64,000 bases of DNA from contig JACTAT010000046.1 in NCBI GenBank assembly GCA_014526335.1, positions 107,505 through 171,504 of the forward strand, given 5' to 3'. Below, piece by piece: positions 1-11,536 of this stretch; positions within the stretch are counted from its first letter, which is position 1; the number at the start of each line of letters is the position of its first letter. Under the pieces are notes generated by a model, which was not told the DNA's origin, searched no databases, and was given only the letters and a program-made list of their open reading frames with translations. Origin of the DNA: Chrysaora quinquecirrha. Taxonomy: Eukaryota; Cnidaria; Scyphozoa; Semaeostomeae; Pelagiidae. Position numbers and translations under genes: made by a program.

Positions 1-160
1 TTTTTAAACTCTTGCAGTTCCCCTAAGTTCTTAGGACCCCGGTTATCAATAAGAAACCGAATAGAATGGTAGTTACACTTTCCAACAGTTGATGGTCCTC
101 CACCACCACCACCTGACCACCACCTAGTCAGACCGCCAGTATGCGCTTTGTAAGAATTTT
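1..160 (-). other. possible partial coding exon at window edge
   Basis: Read on the minus strand, one frame stays open from about 160 to base 1. It gives a glycine-rich stretch followed by a compositionally normal segment (CNYHSIRFLIDN, then NLGELQEF) that runs off the window. I do not recognise the family and no splice site is certain. It could be the end of an exon of a gene lying to the left, or chance. Confidence 0.2.
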
Positions 161-691
161 CGCACCTCCCCTATTCAGCCCAGCTACAAAGACATCTCTA
201 CGCGCTTTTAAACCATCACCTATTCAGATCTGCTAGTGCGGCATATCTAAATTATTCTCCATCCTAAAAATTATTTCAGCTCTTTTATCAGCTAACAAAA
301 TAAGACCCATAAACTTGGTAATAAACACCTATTTTTCTGTTGTCTTAAGAAGCTGCGGTCGAGTTTGGGAGATGAAGATATAAAAGAAAATCACTGAATG
401 GAAAAAAAGTTTGTTGTTTGTTGAAAAAAAGTTATTTCTCAATGTCTAATCTATGATGAATTTAGGAATAAAACAATAATTGATTTTTGTTTTCAACACT
501 TTTCCGCGAAAATTGGAAACTAAACTCAATTGTCGTTTTTGTTTGTTTTACAGTAGAGTTATGACTGTCGAGACGCATGACGACGGGAAACAAAAAACAT
601 AGGGGCCCTATGGGCATGTTCGAAGAACGACTCTGGTTGAATATAGCTATTTCGGCCAAATGATGAAAGATGTTTATCGGTATGCACAACG

Positions 692-900
692 ATGAGGATA
701 ATGATTATGATTATAATGGTGGTGGTTATGATGATGATGTTGATGACCACGATGATCATGATGCTGGTTGGTAGGGGTGATTGTGGTGGTAGGGTGGGTG
801 TGGTGGTGGTGGTTTTAGATGTGGTTGTGGTGCTGAAGGTAGGGGTGGTTGTGGTGGTTGTGATGGTTGTGATAGGGGTGATCGTGGTGATGGTTGTATG
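692..900. repeat. GT/GAT-rich low-complexity tract
   Basis: Degenerate runs of TGATGA, GGTGGT and TGTGGTGG. Open frames over it encode only Met/Val-rich simple sequence and are not genes. Confidence 0.8.
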
Positions 901-1103
901 TGATTTCTCATGACAATGATTTCTGCGTTTCTCTTATGATTTCTCATGACAATGATTTCTGCGTTTCTCTTATGATTTCTCATGACAATGATTTCTGCGT
1001 TTCTCTTATGATTTCTTATGACAACTTGCTACGATTCTTCCCGATTCTTCTGACTACAAAACGACAACTACGATTCTTCTGACTACAAAACGACAACTAC
1101 GAC
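901..1103. repeat. 36-bp tandem repeat followed by a 28-bp repeat
   Basis: A 36-bp unit beginning TGATTTCTCATGACAATG starts at 901, 937, 973 and, partly, 1009. It is followed at about 1036-1100 by two copies of a 28-bp unit containing GACTACAAAACGACAACT. The open frames on both strands arise only because 36 is a multiple of three. Confidence 0.85.
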
Positions 1104-1204
1104 TCGGCAAACTCTGAAAAGGAGAAACTCTGACTATTTCCACGGGCGAGAAACTCCGAAACTGAGAATGGCACGAATGCAGGAACTAAATGATTGGGTT
1201 ACCG

Positions 1205-1440
1205 ACCATAAATCTTCGCCAAAAATACGGTACGCACTGATTTAGACCCACTTACACGGGAACGGCTCCGAATGGATCCGGTTCCAAAAATGCTCACGGT
1301 GGGCTTTTCGTTTACACGGGTACGCTTTTGGGAACGGGAACGTATATTTTTGGGTACGCTAGAAAAGCTAGTCCATTCTGATCCGTTCCGGATCCGGTCC
1401 CGTGTAAACGCAATGAAATCGTACCCTCAAGCGCCTGCTC
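1205..1440. mobile_element. TIR-like element with 'TTTACACGG' motifs
   Basis: Contains several GTTTACACGG/CCGTGTAAAC motifs in both orientations around GGATCCG and GGGTACG words. A related copy is at 50240-50860. It is probably a non-autonomous DNA transposon; the ends are approximate. Confidence 0.4.
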
Positions 1441-1546
1441 GAATAAGCGCCGCTCTGGGATAAATGCCGCATCGTATCTCCAACCTGGAGAATTGTATCA
1501 AGCGCTGCATACGGCATTCTTGTAACGGTTATCGATTATTTGCCAG

Positions 1547-1786
1547 GTGTGTACCCGAGGCTTCACGGAGAATAGATTTCTTACACGGCATATGAAGACA
1601 CACAGAGGAGTTAAGCCGTACAGATGCGACACCTGCGGGAAAAGTTTTTTGAGGCCGAGTGAAATGAAAGTGCACTCGGCAACTCACAGGGAAAAAAAGA
1701 AGTTTTCCTGTGAGTTTTGTGATAAGACGTTTAAAGTATCGTCGAATCTCAGTAGGCATAAAAATATATGCAAAAATAAGAAATAA
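1547..1786 (+). CDS. C2H2 zinc-finger protein, terminal exon (partial)
   Basis: Last coding exon of a C2H2 zinc-finger gene. A convincing acceptor (TTATTTGCCAG) ends at 1546, and the frame then runs to a TAA at 1784-1786. It encodes 79 residues: the end of one finger (VCTRGF...RHMKTH), a complete finger (YRCDTCGKSF...HSATH), and a last finger of C2HC type (FSCEFCDKTF...HKNIC), then a basic tail. The first Cys of the first finger must come from the previous exon, so the exon enters in phase 0 in the middle of a finger. No upstream coding exon was found between 1 and 1500. The likely role is a nuclear DNA-binding regulator; the target cannot be told from the sequence. It is the only recognised coding exon on the plus strand. 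Confidence 0.75.
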   Translation: MCTRGFTENRFLTRHMKTHRGVKPYRCDTCGKSFLRPSEMKVHSATHREKKKFSCEFCDKTFKVSSNLSRHKNICKNKK

Positions 1787-1840
1787 ATTGAATAATACAG
1801 CTTGGACGTTTGGTAATGATTTATGGTTATGGCTAGTTTT

Positions 1841-2280
1841 GAATGCACTGAGTATTATCGTAGCAGCATGAATATAAAACGGAGCATGATAGCATAATAC
1901 AGCTTGGACTTTTGGTTATGATTAATGGTGGCAAATATGAACCGCGAAGAGTATTATCGTAGCAGCATGAATATAAAACGGAGCATGATAGCATAATACA
2001 GCTTGGACTTTTGGTTATGATTAATGGTGGCAAATATGAACCGCGAAGAGTATTATCGTAGCAGCATGAATATAAAACGGAGCATGATAGCATAATACAG
2101 CTTGGACTTTTGGTTATGATTAATGGTGGCAAATATGAACCGCGGAGAGTATTATCGTAGCAGCATGAATATAAAACGGAGCAGAATAGCATAATAAAGC
2201 TTGGACTTCTGGTTATGATTAATGGGTGGCTATAGTATGAACCACGGAGAGTAATATTGTAGCAACATGCATATAAAAAG
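1841..2280. repeat. 99-bp tandem repeat (about 4.3 copies)
   Basis: Unit containing AGTATTATCGTAGCAGCATG, period exactly 99 bp (copies at 1851, 1950 and onward). It begins about 60 bp after the zinc-finger stop codon, so it may lie in the 3' UTR. The long minus-strand open frame here is an artefact of the period being divisible by three. Confidence 0.9.
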
Positions 2281-2885
2281 GTTTTTTCCGCTAATTTTGC
2301 AGTTCGAATCAGGCGGCCAGCCTTATCCCTAAGAAAGACAATAGTCTCCTACTAGGTATAGTCCACTTCGTAAACACTGTACTGTCTGTATTTGACTTTA
2401 GTTAAGGCCTAGTCATCTACGTTACAATATCCTCATAGCTGATATCATAATGGAGCAAAGATATTTAACGTTTACAGAGTTGAATAAGGGTTGAATGATA
2501 GCTGATTAGGACGGCTTATGTATTAATTGTTAAACGCCACAAAATTGCAAACTCGGAGTAGCTAAAATCGAGCATAAGTCGCTACTATTGCTAAGTAAAA
2601 TAATAATTATATGACGTTAGGTTTTTTTCTTAATTTCAATAACGCGCTGAAGTTTTGTTACCATTGCTGTAGTTCTGTTAAATTTGTTGTAGAGCATGAG
2701 GGTAATTTCTTTAGTAAAGGCAGTAAACAAGTACGATGTAGCTAGATGTTAATTTGTTAGGCTTTTTCACGGTAGCAACGTAGTTGATAACGTGTTTAAA
2801 ACCAGTGGAATCGAAAAGTCGAACCGCGCCCAAAAGGTAGAACCGCGCCCTTAACTCAATAGTTTCCATGGTTTTCTAGCTCGTG
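2281..2885. other. intergenic, nothing recognised
   Basis: AT-rich sequence with no gene, clear repeat or splice pattern that I can support. Confidence 0.5.
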
Positions 2886-2889
2886 TTTT

Positions 2890-3180
2890 TCTAGCTCATG
2901 ACACATGAGACGTGAATTTTCCGCAGGAACAAAAGTCCTCATACAATGGATTCCATTGTCTAGCTTAGTCTTGACACAAATTGGCGTCCTGAGATATGTA
3001 TTTTCCGCAGAAACAAAAGTCCTCATACAATTGATTCTGTTAAGCTTATGCTTATGCTTATGCTTGACGCATGACAAATTGCGTCCTGAGACGTGATTTT
3101 GCGCAGGAGTAAAGGTCCTCATACAATGGATTCTATTGTCAAGCTTATGCCTGACGCATGACAAATTGGCGTCATCCTTC
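2890..3180. repeat. 84-96 bp tandem repeat, three copies
   Basis: Three diverged copies marked by GTCCTCATACAATGGATTC at 2935, 3019 and 3115. The second copy has a short internal GCTTAT expansion. Confidence 0.8.
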
Positions 3181-3207
3181 ATTGGTACTTGAGATTTTTA
3201 TTTATAA

Positions 3208-3613
3208 CACACCTTTTCAACTAAGGACCTCGTTTTCAAAAAAATTTAAAATTTCGACGTCAGATTCGAATTCAGCACCTTCGTTTTAGTGTTTGGGCAA
3301 ATTTTTACGCTTCTAGACCTTACGATGTTCATTTTATAGCGATTAAAAATTTGAAAAGTTATAAATGATTTAACCAAGAAAAATGACTGAGGGTGTAAAA
3401 TTTCACCCCGAGCGATTTTTCACGGTCAAATCCTTAATAAATTTTCGAACTTTTCATCGCTATAAAATCAACACCGTAATGACTAGAATCATAAAAATTT
3501 GCCTCAACACTAAAATAAAGGTGCTCAATCTGAATCTGGGGTTAAAATTTTTGTATGAACAAATTTTCGCAAATTTTGAAAACGAGGCTCTTAGTTGAAA
3601 AGGTGTATTGTTT
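3208..3613. mobile_element. foldback (palindromic) element
   Basis: Two inverted arms of about 190 bp meet near 3400. The outer ends match (ACACCTTTTCAACTAAG on the left, CTTAGTTGAAAAGGTGT on the right), and the arms share CTCGTTTTCAAAA and AGCGAT words. The centre is a GGTGTAAAATTTCACCCC palindrome. A related centre occurs in the element at 44066-44465. No coding capacity, so it is a MITE-like foldback. Confidence 0.7.
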
Positions 3614-4015
3614 ATTAATTACTTATTAATAACTTTCATTTATTGTTCTGTTCACAATCACATTAAGTGTATTGTAATTGAGTGAAGATTGATATACATG
3701 TTTTGTTGATTTGTTAAATATTTCCTTTTCTCTTACATTCTGACTCTTAAAAGAAAGGTTATGAATTAGACTCGTGACACGAGTCTCTAGTTTACACTCC
3801 CCATATTTCGATTTGTCACTCCAACCATTGTAGAAAACAACAACAACAACAACATCGAGCGATGTAGTGGGACTTATGTAGTGAGTCTAGTTATGAATTA
3901 TTTCCCATTCTGTTGCTACCGTGTTGAAGCCGTTCGGCTTCTTGTTTATTTTCAAATGACTGCTTATACATGGGGATACTTCGTATTCTCTGTAGTTTAT
4001 TGCATCGTGAGTTCT
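3614..4015. other. intergenic, nothing recognised
   Basis: AT-rich with a short CAA run near 3840. No gene signal. Confidence 0.45.
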
Positions 4016-4017
4016 GT

Positions 4018-5035
4018 TGAAGCTGTGGCGTGGTTTAATCCAGCTATCTCTTGGTGTCAATGGCTAGCTAGGTCGGGGTTCGAACGCCAGTCGCGGTAGC
4101 GTCACAGCCAGGGTCGATACTTCTCAAATACAAGCGACTGGATGGAGCTAAATACACCATTTCACCCAACCTTCCCCTTCTGTTTACAGCTTAAAGACCT
4201 ATTTAGGCCGCCGTTAACAAAGCTAATGCTTCCATCAGAATTGCAGGTGCTGTGGCGTCGTGGTTTAATCCAGCTGACTCGTGGCGTCAATTGCTAGTAA
4301 GGTCGGGGTTCGAACGCCAGTCGCGGTAGCGTCACAGCCAGGGTCGATACTTCTGAGATCCAAGCGACTGGAGCTAAATACACCATTTCACCCAACCTTC
4401 CCCTTCTGTTTACAGCTTCAAGACCTATTTAGGCTGCCGTTATCAAAGCTGGTGCTTCCATCAGAATTGCAGGTGCTGTGGCGTCGTGGTTTAATCCAGC
4501 TGACTCGTGGCGTCAATTGCTAGTAAGGTCGGGGTTCGAACGCCAGTCGCGGTAGCGTCACAGCCAGGGTCGATACTTCTGAGATCCAAGCGACTGGAGC
4601 TAAATACACCATTTCACCCAACCTTCCCCTTCTGTTTACAGCTTCAAGACCTATTTAGGCTGCCGTTATCAAAGCTGGTGATTCCATCAGAATTGCAGTT
4701 GCTATGGCGTCGTGGTTTAATCCAGCTGACTCGTGGTGTCAATTGCTAGTGAGGTCGGGATTCGAACGCCAGTCGCGGTAGCGTAACAGCCAGGGTCGAT
4801 AATTCTGAGATCCTAACAACTGGTGCTAAATACACCATTTCACCCAACCTTCCCCTTCTGTTTACAGCGTCAAGACTTATTAAGGCCGCCGTTAAGAAAG
4901 CTGGTGCTTCCATCAGAATTGAAGGTGCTGTGGCGTTGTGGTCTTATCCAGCTGGCTCGTGGTGTCAATGGCTAGTAAGATCGGGGTTCGAGCCTCAGTC
5001 ACGGTAGCGTCACAGCCAGGGTCGGGATCTCGTTA
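4018..5035 (+). repeat. tRNA-derived SINE amplified as a 226-bp tandem array
   Basis: About 4.5 head-to-tail copies; the B-box-like GGTCGGGGTTCGAACG recurs at 4071, 4301, 4527, 4753 and 4979, spacing 226-230 bp. Each unit has an A-box-like TGGCGTCGTGG, the B box, a SINE body (TAGCGTCACAGCCAGGGTCG) and then a spacer. Dispersed single copies of the same SINE occur elsewhere in the window. Open frames across the units are artefacts. Confidence 0.85.
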
Positions 5036-5039
5036 GTTC

Positions 5040-5860
5040 ATCTACTACTGACCATTTCAAAAACAAACCATTAAACCGATTCGCACCAAAAAATTTACTC
5101 TTTATCCGAAAACTTTTTCAGGTTTTTAAAAGCAATGCAAGTGTAAAATTTTTATATATTTTACTACCCATGTGTAGATATTCTTCACGTAAAACAAACC
5201 CACATGTAGGGAAATTTTTGTTGAAAAAGTTAACCATTTAGGCAGCATGTCTAGTATAACGAACGATGGAAGAACCCCTGAGGGTTTTCCCTGGCCCCCA
5301 GCCCTTTTAGGCCCTCTTGTTACCCAAAATATCTTTAAGAGCCACAGTTAGCAGGGAATCTGGAGCTTTTTGACAAAGGAATGCAAGCAGTAAAACACTT
5401 TGTTGATGCCGAATTAAATGGCACGATTTAATTCGCATGGGAGTCCTGAGAAGATGGACAGTTGTTGAGATTCTTAAATTTCATATATACATACTGTACA
5501 TATATAAATACATACATACAGTCCTGCTTAAAATGAATGCTTGGACCCCACACATACTGAATCAAGGAACCACCCACACCCACAACGAGTCACAACCACC
5601 CACAACAATCCAGAAGCACTTACAATGACCCACAATCACTGGCAGCAACCCACAATCACCCACTATTACAACCTACAAGGACCCTTACCTCAGCCCTTCC
5701 CCTCCTGTTACACACTAAAATGAGGAACCACCAACAACGAGCTACAACTACCCATAACCACCCACAACGAGCCAAAACCACCCACATTCATTGTGGGTCA
5801 GGATCATTCCTTGTTTTGGGAAATACCCTGGTTCCAAGGAATAAAATAATTGTAATTCTT
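5040..5860. other. intergenic with CCCACAA-type low complexity
   Basis: No gene recognised. From about 5530 to 5800 there is an irregular run of ACCCACAACNA words. A further ZFPL1 exon would be expected downstream of 5863 on the minus strand, but none was found here. Confidence 0.5.
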
Positions 5861-5862
5861 AC

Positions 5863-8800
5863 CTGTATTGGAAGTCCAAGTTGCTTTCTCCCCCATCCAA
5901 CAGTTGAGAGTTTCTGCCTTACAACATCTGCCACCGGTGAAACAAGTTTGTCCGGAGGAATGATGGAGCTCTAAAAATAAGTTAGAATTCTCAAATTTCA
6001 GCTTGTCAATGATGAAATAAAAAGGTTTCGGTTTCTTAATGGCAATTTTAAACAAAGAGAAAGCAACAATATTTTAAACAAGAAAGTAAGGAATCTGTAT
6101 TTTTATGCAAGTTTTTGTTTTGGTTCAGCATCAATTGACTCTATGTTGTGGAAAGCGGCCCCAAGAAGATTGAAACCCAAGACCATCGGTCCACATCAGT
6201 TTTTTGCTGGGCCAGGTCAATAACGATTTTATGTATGTATGTAAGTATGGATTGTGAGAGGATCATAATTTATAAAAGTTAAAACCAGAAGAAAGCAGCT
6301 GAAACCAGGTGGAACCACCAACCACCTGAAATGAGTAGAAACCACCTGAAACTAGCCAAAACCAGCCATTCTCACCTCAGAACAGTCAAATTTGCTAAAG
6401 GCTTTTTAAAACTCTTTCGAGAACATGCTTTAAGTGCTCCTTCACAAAGAAGTGTAAATGCACAGAACTCTTTTTTCTTGAAGGATATTATGATTCAAAT
6501 TAAATAAATTTGTAAGTTTAATACTGAGTATAGTGAGTACGATTGATACATTGCAGCTGCTGCACTGTTTGATTGGAGAGTGGATTTATTTCTGAGCACA
6601 TCAAATGAAAAGATATAATTTGCTTGGCGCAATAAATCAAGGGCAAATTTGATTTTTCAAATCTATTAGAAATGTGCTTCATACGACCCATGAAAAGCAA
6701 ACTGAATTCGCACTGAGACAAATTTTTTGGTGATAATTTAATTCTGCGTACTTAATCTGCTGTATGAACAAGGCCCAATGCTTGACTTTAAAAGCACAAA
6801 ATAGGGGATTTACTAATGACACAATTTTATAAACGCAAGAGGCGCGATTTGCTGACTATATCAGTTTTTATGAAAATCCTGAAACAGTTTTTATTTATGT
6901 TTTTATTTACAGTTTTTATTTACATTCCTCCTTTACTAGTAAAAACGCATCTTATAAAATAGAACACATAGTCTATTTTCAAGAAGGTTGTGAAGTCCAT
7001 CCTTATCCCCTGAAATATCCACGAATAACCTGGTTTGTCCAGTTTCACTAAGTGCGTATTCCCCAAAGAGTTTTCAAAGCCTATTAGCAAGTTTGATTGT
7101 TCTGAGGTGAGAATGGCTGGTTTCGGCTGGTTTCCCTGCTGATTTCAGCATGTTTCACATGGTTTCATCTGGTTTCAGCTGGTTTCAGGCTGTTTCAGCT
7201 GGTTTTGACTTTTATAAATTACTGTGAGACAAATGCCTTTACCACTGTGCCACACCATCACTCTGATGTAAACTGGCCCAAAGCCACCAACAAGCCACCA
7301 AAACAGTCAAATGACCAGCGACCAGATCTAAACCAACTAAAACCATGATTTATGACTGAACATTGGGGGAAAACCTTAAAGATTTGAGGAGTGGTTTTTC
7401 AAATTTACCTGACAGCTGTGGCAGACCAGTGCAGAGGAAGGTGCATCAGCTTGCAATTTTAAGGCATCTTTGTTTATGCAATCCCAGTGAAAAACATCTA
7501 GAAAGAAATGACAAGAGGCTAGATGCGAGGTAACTGAGCAAAATATTAATAACAAGCCCTGATACCGGAAGAAGCTTGATACCTGACAATGCTTGATACC
7601 CGACAAAATTTGATAAAACTTTTTCAGTTGAAAGGGCGAGATTTTCAGAAAATAATACATGGTGATTTGAGCAAAGTTCCCTAGTCAGAAAAAAAATACA
7701 ATTTTGGTCAGGAATAGAGGAGACAAGGAGGATGCTGTTTTAGTGATAATACACCTGCTGCATGTTGGATACTACCACAGTGTACATTTTTATATTGACT
7801 TGTGAGAAAAAATTATTTTGTTTAGCAAATGCAGTGCATGAAAAGCTTTTTATGCATGTGGTCTCCATATTCCTGGCTTTAACAATGAAATTGCCTTCCA
7901 TTGATTAGACATTTTATTCTGATTAGTTTGAAGTAACAATATGGCTCTCCTAAATCAACCTGCATTACGTTCTATTTCAGTCTTAAAAATTAATTCTCCA
8001 AGGATCATCCCAGGTAAATGCTGTGCATAGAGAAGTTCTTAAATTAAAAGTGAACCATAATTTATAAGGGACTAGGACAAGTATATTTCAAAGACAGATT
8101 GTTGAAAAAACTTGTCAAAGAGACAACCTGAAAAGTTTGATCCTATTCTTTGCAAAAATTCTTAGTAACTCTGCCCCCAATCCCATTTTTGTAGTAGGAT
8201 TAATTATGCACTCTAATTATGCGCATAATCTTTTGCCTCATTTGCACTTGTACATATATATTAAACCTCATAATTTAACTATTAGCCAATCTTTAATCTC
8301 AGTTAGAGCTGTATCTCTGCTGTCAGTGAGTTAATCAATAGTAAGAGGGTTTTGCTCTGTTACAAATAGTGGAGAACCCAGAGTTTTTCTTTAGATTACC
8401 TATCTATCATAAACAGTGAAGAATCTGGTTTTCTGGTTCAAAGTTCCCATTGGTAATTTTTTTGGATTTATAACATGAGTTTTTCTTCCTGTATTTGGGT
8501 AGTTCTCCTAATTAGAGAAATCTACTTTTTATGCAGGTAAAATTCTATGCAGGTGTTAATGTGGGTCGTTCAGGGGTCCCAGGGAACATAGAACATAGAA
8601 CATAGAACATATGCGAAATGCATCCGGGAAACAAGGGAAGATGACTAAAATTAAAAGAGAACACTAGAGAACATCAGGAAACAGGAATCAGGTAAAATCC
8701 TGTCTGTCAATTCGCTTGACTATCATTCTGAAAAATTATTCCTTCAAAACACCAGGGAACGAGGGAATTTTCCACAGGAACAGGGGAACTTGTCACCCTC

Positions 8801-9885
8801 TTTAATTACCCTTGTCAATGGAATTATAAATCGTACAAAGACAAGTTTTGTTTTCATCTAAATATCTGCGTTATTGAATTTCAATGCAGGAGCTTACCAT
8901 AACATGTTAGTCTGATGCATTCTCCATTTGCCAACGCATCTCCGCAAAGGCTGCATGTTGGATTGAAATCGCTGTCTTGAAGCCAGTGAAGGTAAGATTT
9001 CACAATGCACTGAAATAAAAAAATTAAACATTAAAACTGTCCTCTCTAAAAAAGATAAACTACAAAGTGTTTTTCGAGGCAATAACTCCTTCCTTGAAGG
9101 TGATGTGATGTCATGGTCTAATACAGCTAGTTTTTGGTGTCAAGAGCTTAGTAAGGTCTGGGTTTGATCAAAAGCCATGGTAGCACCACCACTAGGGTCA
9201 TGTCTTGTTAGTTCATCTACTCCTGAGATCCTAGTGCTGGGCCCCAAACATACCATTTTATGTTCACCTTCTTTGGTGATGTCCGCCACTGCTAGGCAAA
9301 TACTCAGTATTACGTAGCGCCACGGTAGCGTCACGGCAAGGGTCGAGGTTTCGATTGGTTAACTTACTACTGAGATCCTAGCGACTGGTGCTAAAACACC
9401 ATTTCACCTTCACCTTCAGTATAAGCAAGTGTTGCTCTACCTTGCTTTATCTTGTGGTGGGTGGGTTTGGTGGGTGATCGAGCATAGTGGTCTTCCTGGG
9501 TGGATACATGCTGTGTTCACCAAAGAGGTTTGGCAAAATGAATGAAAACAATGCCCTTATGGAATGATAAACAAAAAAGCTGCTACAGTACTGCTATGGC
9601 GTGAGTAAGTTACTGAGTTACTTTTAAAACTGAAATAGGCTACCTATCTATGTATCTATATAGCTAGACTGTTATCTACAAACAACTTTTTTAGTGCGAG
9701 TGCGGCGTAAGTAAAAAGGGCCTAGCTAGTAGGAAAATCCTTCTCTGTTTTACATCTAGATAGATATTATACCGGTATTTTACCTTTGTATGATTTGAAA
9801 TCAGGCAGTATTCACAAACGTTGACTCTGTGTTCAAAGCAGAATTGATTTGTGACTTTTCGCTTTGGACATTTGCACAAACCCAT
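5863..9885 (-). CDS. ZFPL1: ZFPL1-like Golgi zinc-finger protein (first four exons)
   Basis: Exons (minus): 9784-9885, 8898-9009, 7409-7497 and 5863-5970. All have GT/AG borders and phases 0, 1, 0, 0 that join into one 137-residue frame. The start is the ATG at 9885. The N-terminus ([26 protein letters not shown]) is the characteristic B-box-like zinc-binding start of ZFPL1. Exons 2-3 form the RING-like part ([18 protein letters not shown], then VFHWDCIN, then VCHSCQ). Exon 4 holds the conserved IIPP...VRQKLSTV...LGLPI segment. In animals ZFPL1 is an integral cis-Golgi membrane protein that binds GM130; the family is about 310 residues with a C-terminal membrane segment. That half is missing here although exon 4 ends in a good donor (CAG/GTAAGAATT). 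Confidence 0.88.
6246..7232. mobile_element. inverted-repeat element in ZFPL1 intron 3
   Basis: Left arm at about 6246-6385 (AATTTATAAAAGTTAAAACC, then many AACCASCTGAAAC words) and right arm at about 7075-7232 (GGTTTCAGCTGGTTT words, ending AAAACCAGC/TTATAAATTACTG inverted). The middle has no coding sequence. Probably a foldback transposon of about 1 kb. Confidence 0.55.
7660..8890. other. ZFPL1 intron 2, nothing further recognised
   Basis: AT-rich intron sequence. A short ACATAGA triplication lies near 8588. No other gene or clear element. Confidence 0.45.
9103..9420 (+). mobile_element. tRNA-derived SINE, one diverged copy plus a 3' fragment
   Basis: The first copy starts with a degenerate head (GTCATGGTCTAATACAGC, GGTCTGGGTTTGATC) and reaches the ATTTTATGTTCACC tail near 9265. 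A second fragment at about 9316-9420 keeps the GTAGCGTCACGGCAAGGGTC body and the ACCATTTCACCTTCACC tail. It sits in ZFPL1 intron 1. Confidence 0.7.
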
Positions 9886-10029
9886 CGCTAATAAATCTTG
9901 AAAAATTCACAGCTTTTTATCTGTTTTGCTCTTCTCTTGATTCTCGTTGTTGTCTCTGGTCTGCTGTCACTGCCACGTCTTGTGGGTCTTGGAGCAGCCT
10001 CCTTCTGATTTGAACCACTGATCGAAATC

Positions 10030-10415
10030 GTAAAATCGGATGATCGATCTCCGGGGGTAGTATAATTTGGGTATATGCCGCCCATATGGTGGGTTTTTGG
10101 CCCTGAAATTCTCTAAACATGGGTAGTGTATGTTTTTAACCAAAACCCCATAAAAGTGGGTGGCAAATTGAAGAAAAGTCGAAAGTTTAACTTTAATTCG
10201 GTCAGAAAAGCGGTAAAATCGCGTCAAAGATGTTCCTAGTACAATATCATGGAATAATAAGGTCTAGAAAGTCTTATTATTCTCATATTCCGCTTATTTT
10301 TACTCATAAAATAGGGTCTGTTTCTGCAAAGGTTTTTTCATTATAAGTGGGTGGGCTTCCGAAATCTGGGCGGCTCATCCCCGTCCATTCATAAGTCATG
10401 TACCCCCCCCCCCCC
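10030..10415. mobile_element. TIR-like element, 'GCCGCCC / GGGCGGCTCATCCCC' family
   Basis: Starts near GGGGGTAGTATAATTTGGG with GCCGCCCATATGG and ends GGGCGGCTCATCCCCGTCC followed by a C homopolymer. A second copy at about 48018-48385 has the same layout. Non-coding. Confidence 0.5.
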
Positions 10416-11530
10416 CCCCTCGGGTATCGATCATAAGCGAAAAATAAGCGCCCTCTCTCGAACAAGCGCCCCCTTTGGGTTGACCTGCCCATCAGGTTGA
10501 TCCCAGACACTGCTTAGTATTGAGCGGCAGTGGGGAGAAAAATAATTCATCAATGAAGATCATTAATTTGCTTATCATTTAACATAATTTCTAAAAATCG
10601 AAAAACTATATGAGGGGCTGTTTGGGTTTCACCGTTACACGGTTTTGCCAATATTCTGGTTCGGGTTTTCGGTTTTTTCCGAAAAATTACGCGGTTTTCC
10701 GGCTATGAAAATCTCGTCGGTGAACGTTTTTACGGTATTTCTGGATAATGTTTCCGGTTTTTGATTAAGATTTTGCGTTTTTGGTACTGAATGCCGACTC
10801 AGTGAAGCTACAGGTTAGCCTGCAAGGGAAAAAAAATTTATAGGAGTACATAAAACTTAAAATTTTTGTGAAAACGGAGACCCAACATCGTGCCATACGG
10901 TTTGTTCAAGATCAAAGTTATACAATCAAAATTTTCCAGCATATGCCATATTTTTCCCATTTTCGACGTTTTACCGACCACAATGCACCAGAGCAACAAA
11001 TTTATAGATCTATTCAGATCGATTCATTGCATGTTCTGTAATCCAGTATCAATTAGACTCTATAGGAAGCAATATCATTTGTCAATCTTTTGGATTAGTT
11101 TAGAATTCAGATGTTCTAAGATGGTTCGGCTTTTGACTACAATTTTGAAGTTTTGTACCACTCAAAGAACATAAGAATTCTATATGAATTCCACGATAGA
11201 GTTTAAAGAAAATAGCATTTTAAGAGTTCCGAAAGGGCCGCTAGAGCGATTCTAGCTTCAGGTTTTTCCAAAATTTTCCGGGGGGCATGCCCCCGGACCC
11301 CAGTACCCCTAGCGGCGTGCGCCTTTAAGCACCCTCCTAAGCCCATTTGATGACTGTTTTCAGTTGGACTCTAGTCGGCAACTCGAGACGGTCACACCCC
11401 CCTTGAAAACTTCTGTCGGGACGGCCCTGCAGCCCTGTGCTACTGTCTGACTGTAGAAACCTTTCAAGAGAGAAAAGGATCAAGGATGGACCGACAAAAG
11501 AAACGAGTCAATTTACAGTAAGTTGTTTCA
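10416..11530. other. intergenic, nothing recognised
   Basis: A short stretch at about 10430-10500 has AAGCGCCC words also seen at 40390 and 48540, perhaps another repeat family. The rest shows no gene. A GC-rich hairpin (GGGGGGCATGCCCCC) lies near 11280. Confidence 0.4.
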
Positions 11531-11536
11531 TGTTAT

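Noticed and set aside
1833..2192. 119-residue minus-strand frame with a 33-residue repeat
   Set aside because: The frame is open only because the DNA repeat period is 99 bp, divisible by three.
4281..4749. Two identical 80-residue plus-strand frames
   Set aside because: They are consecutive units of the SINE-derived tandem array.
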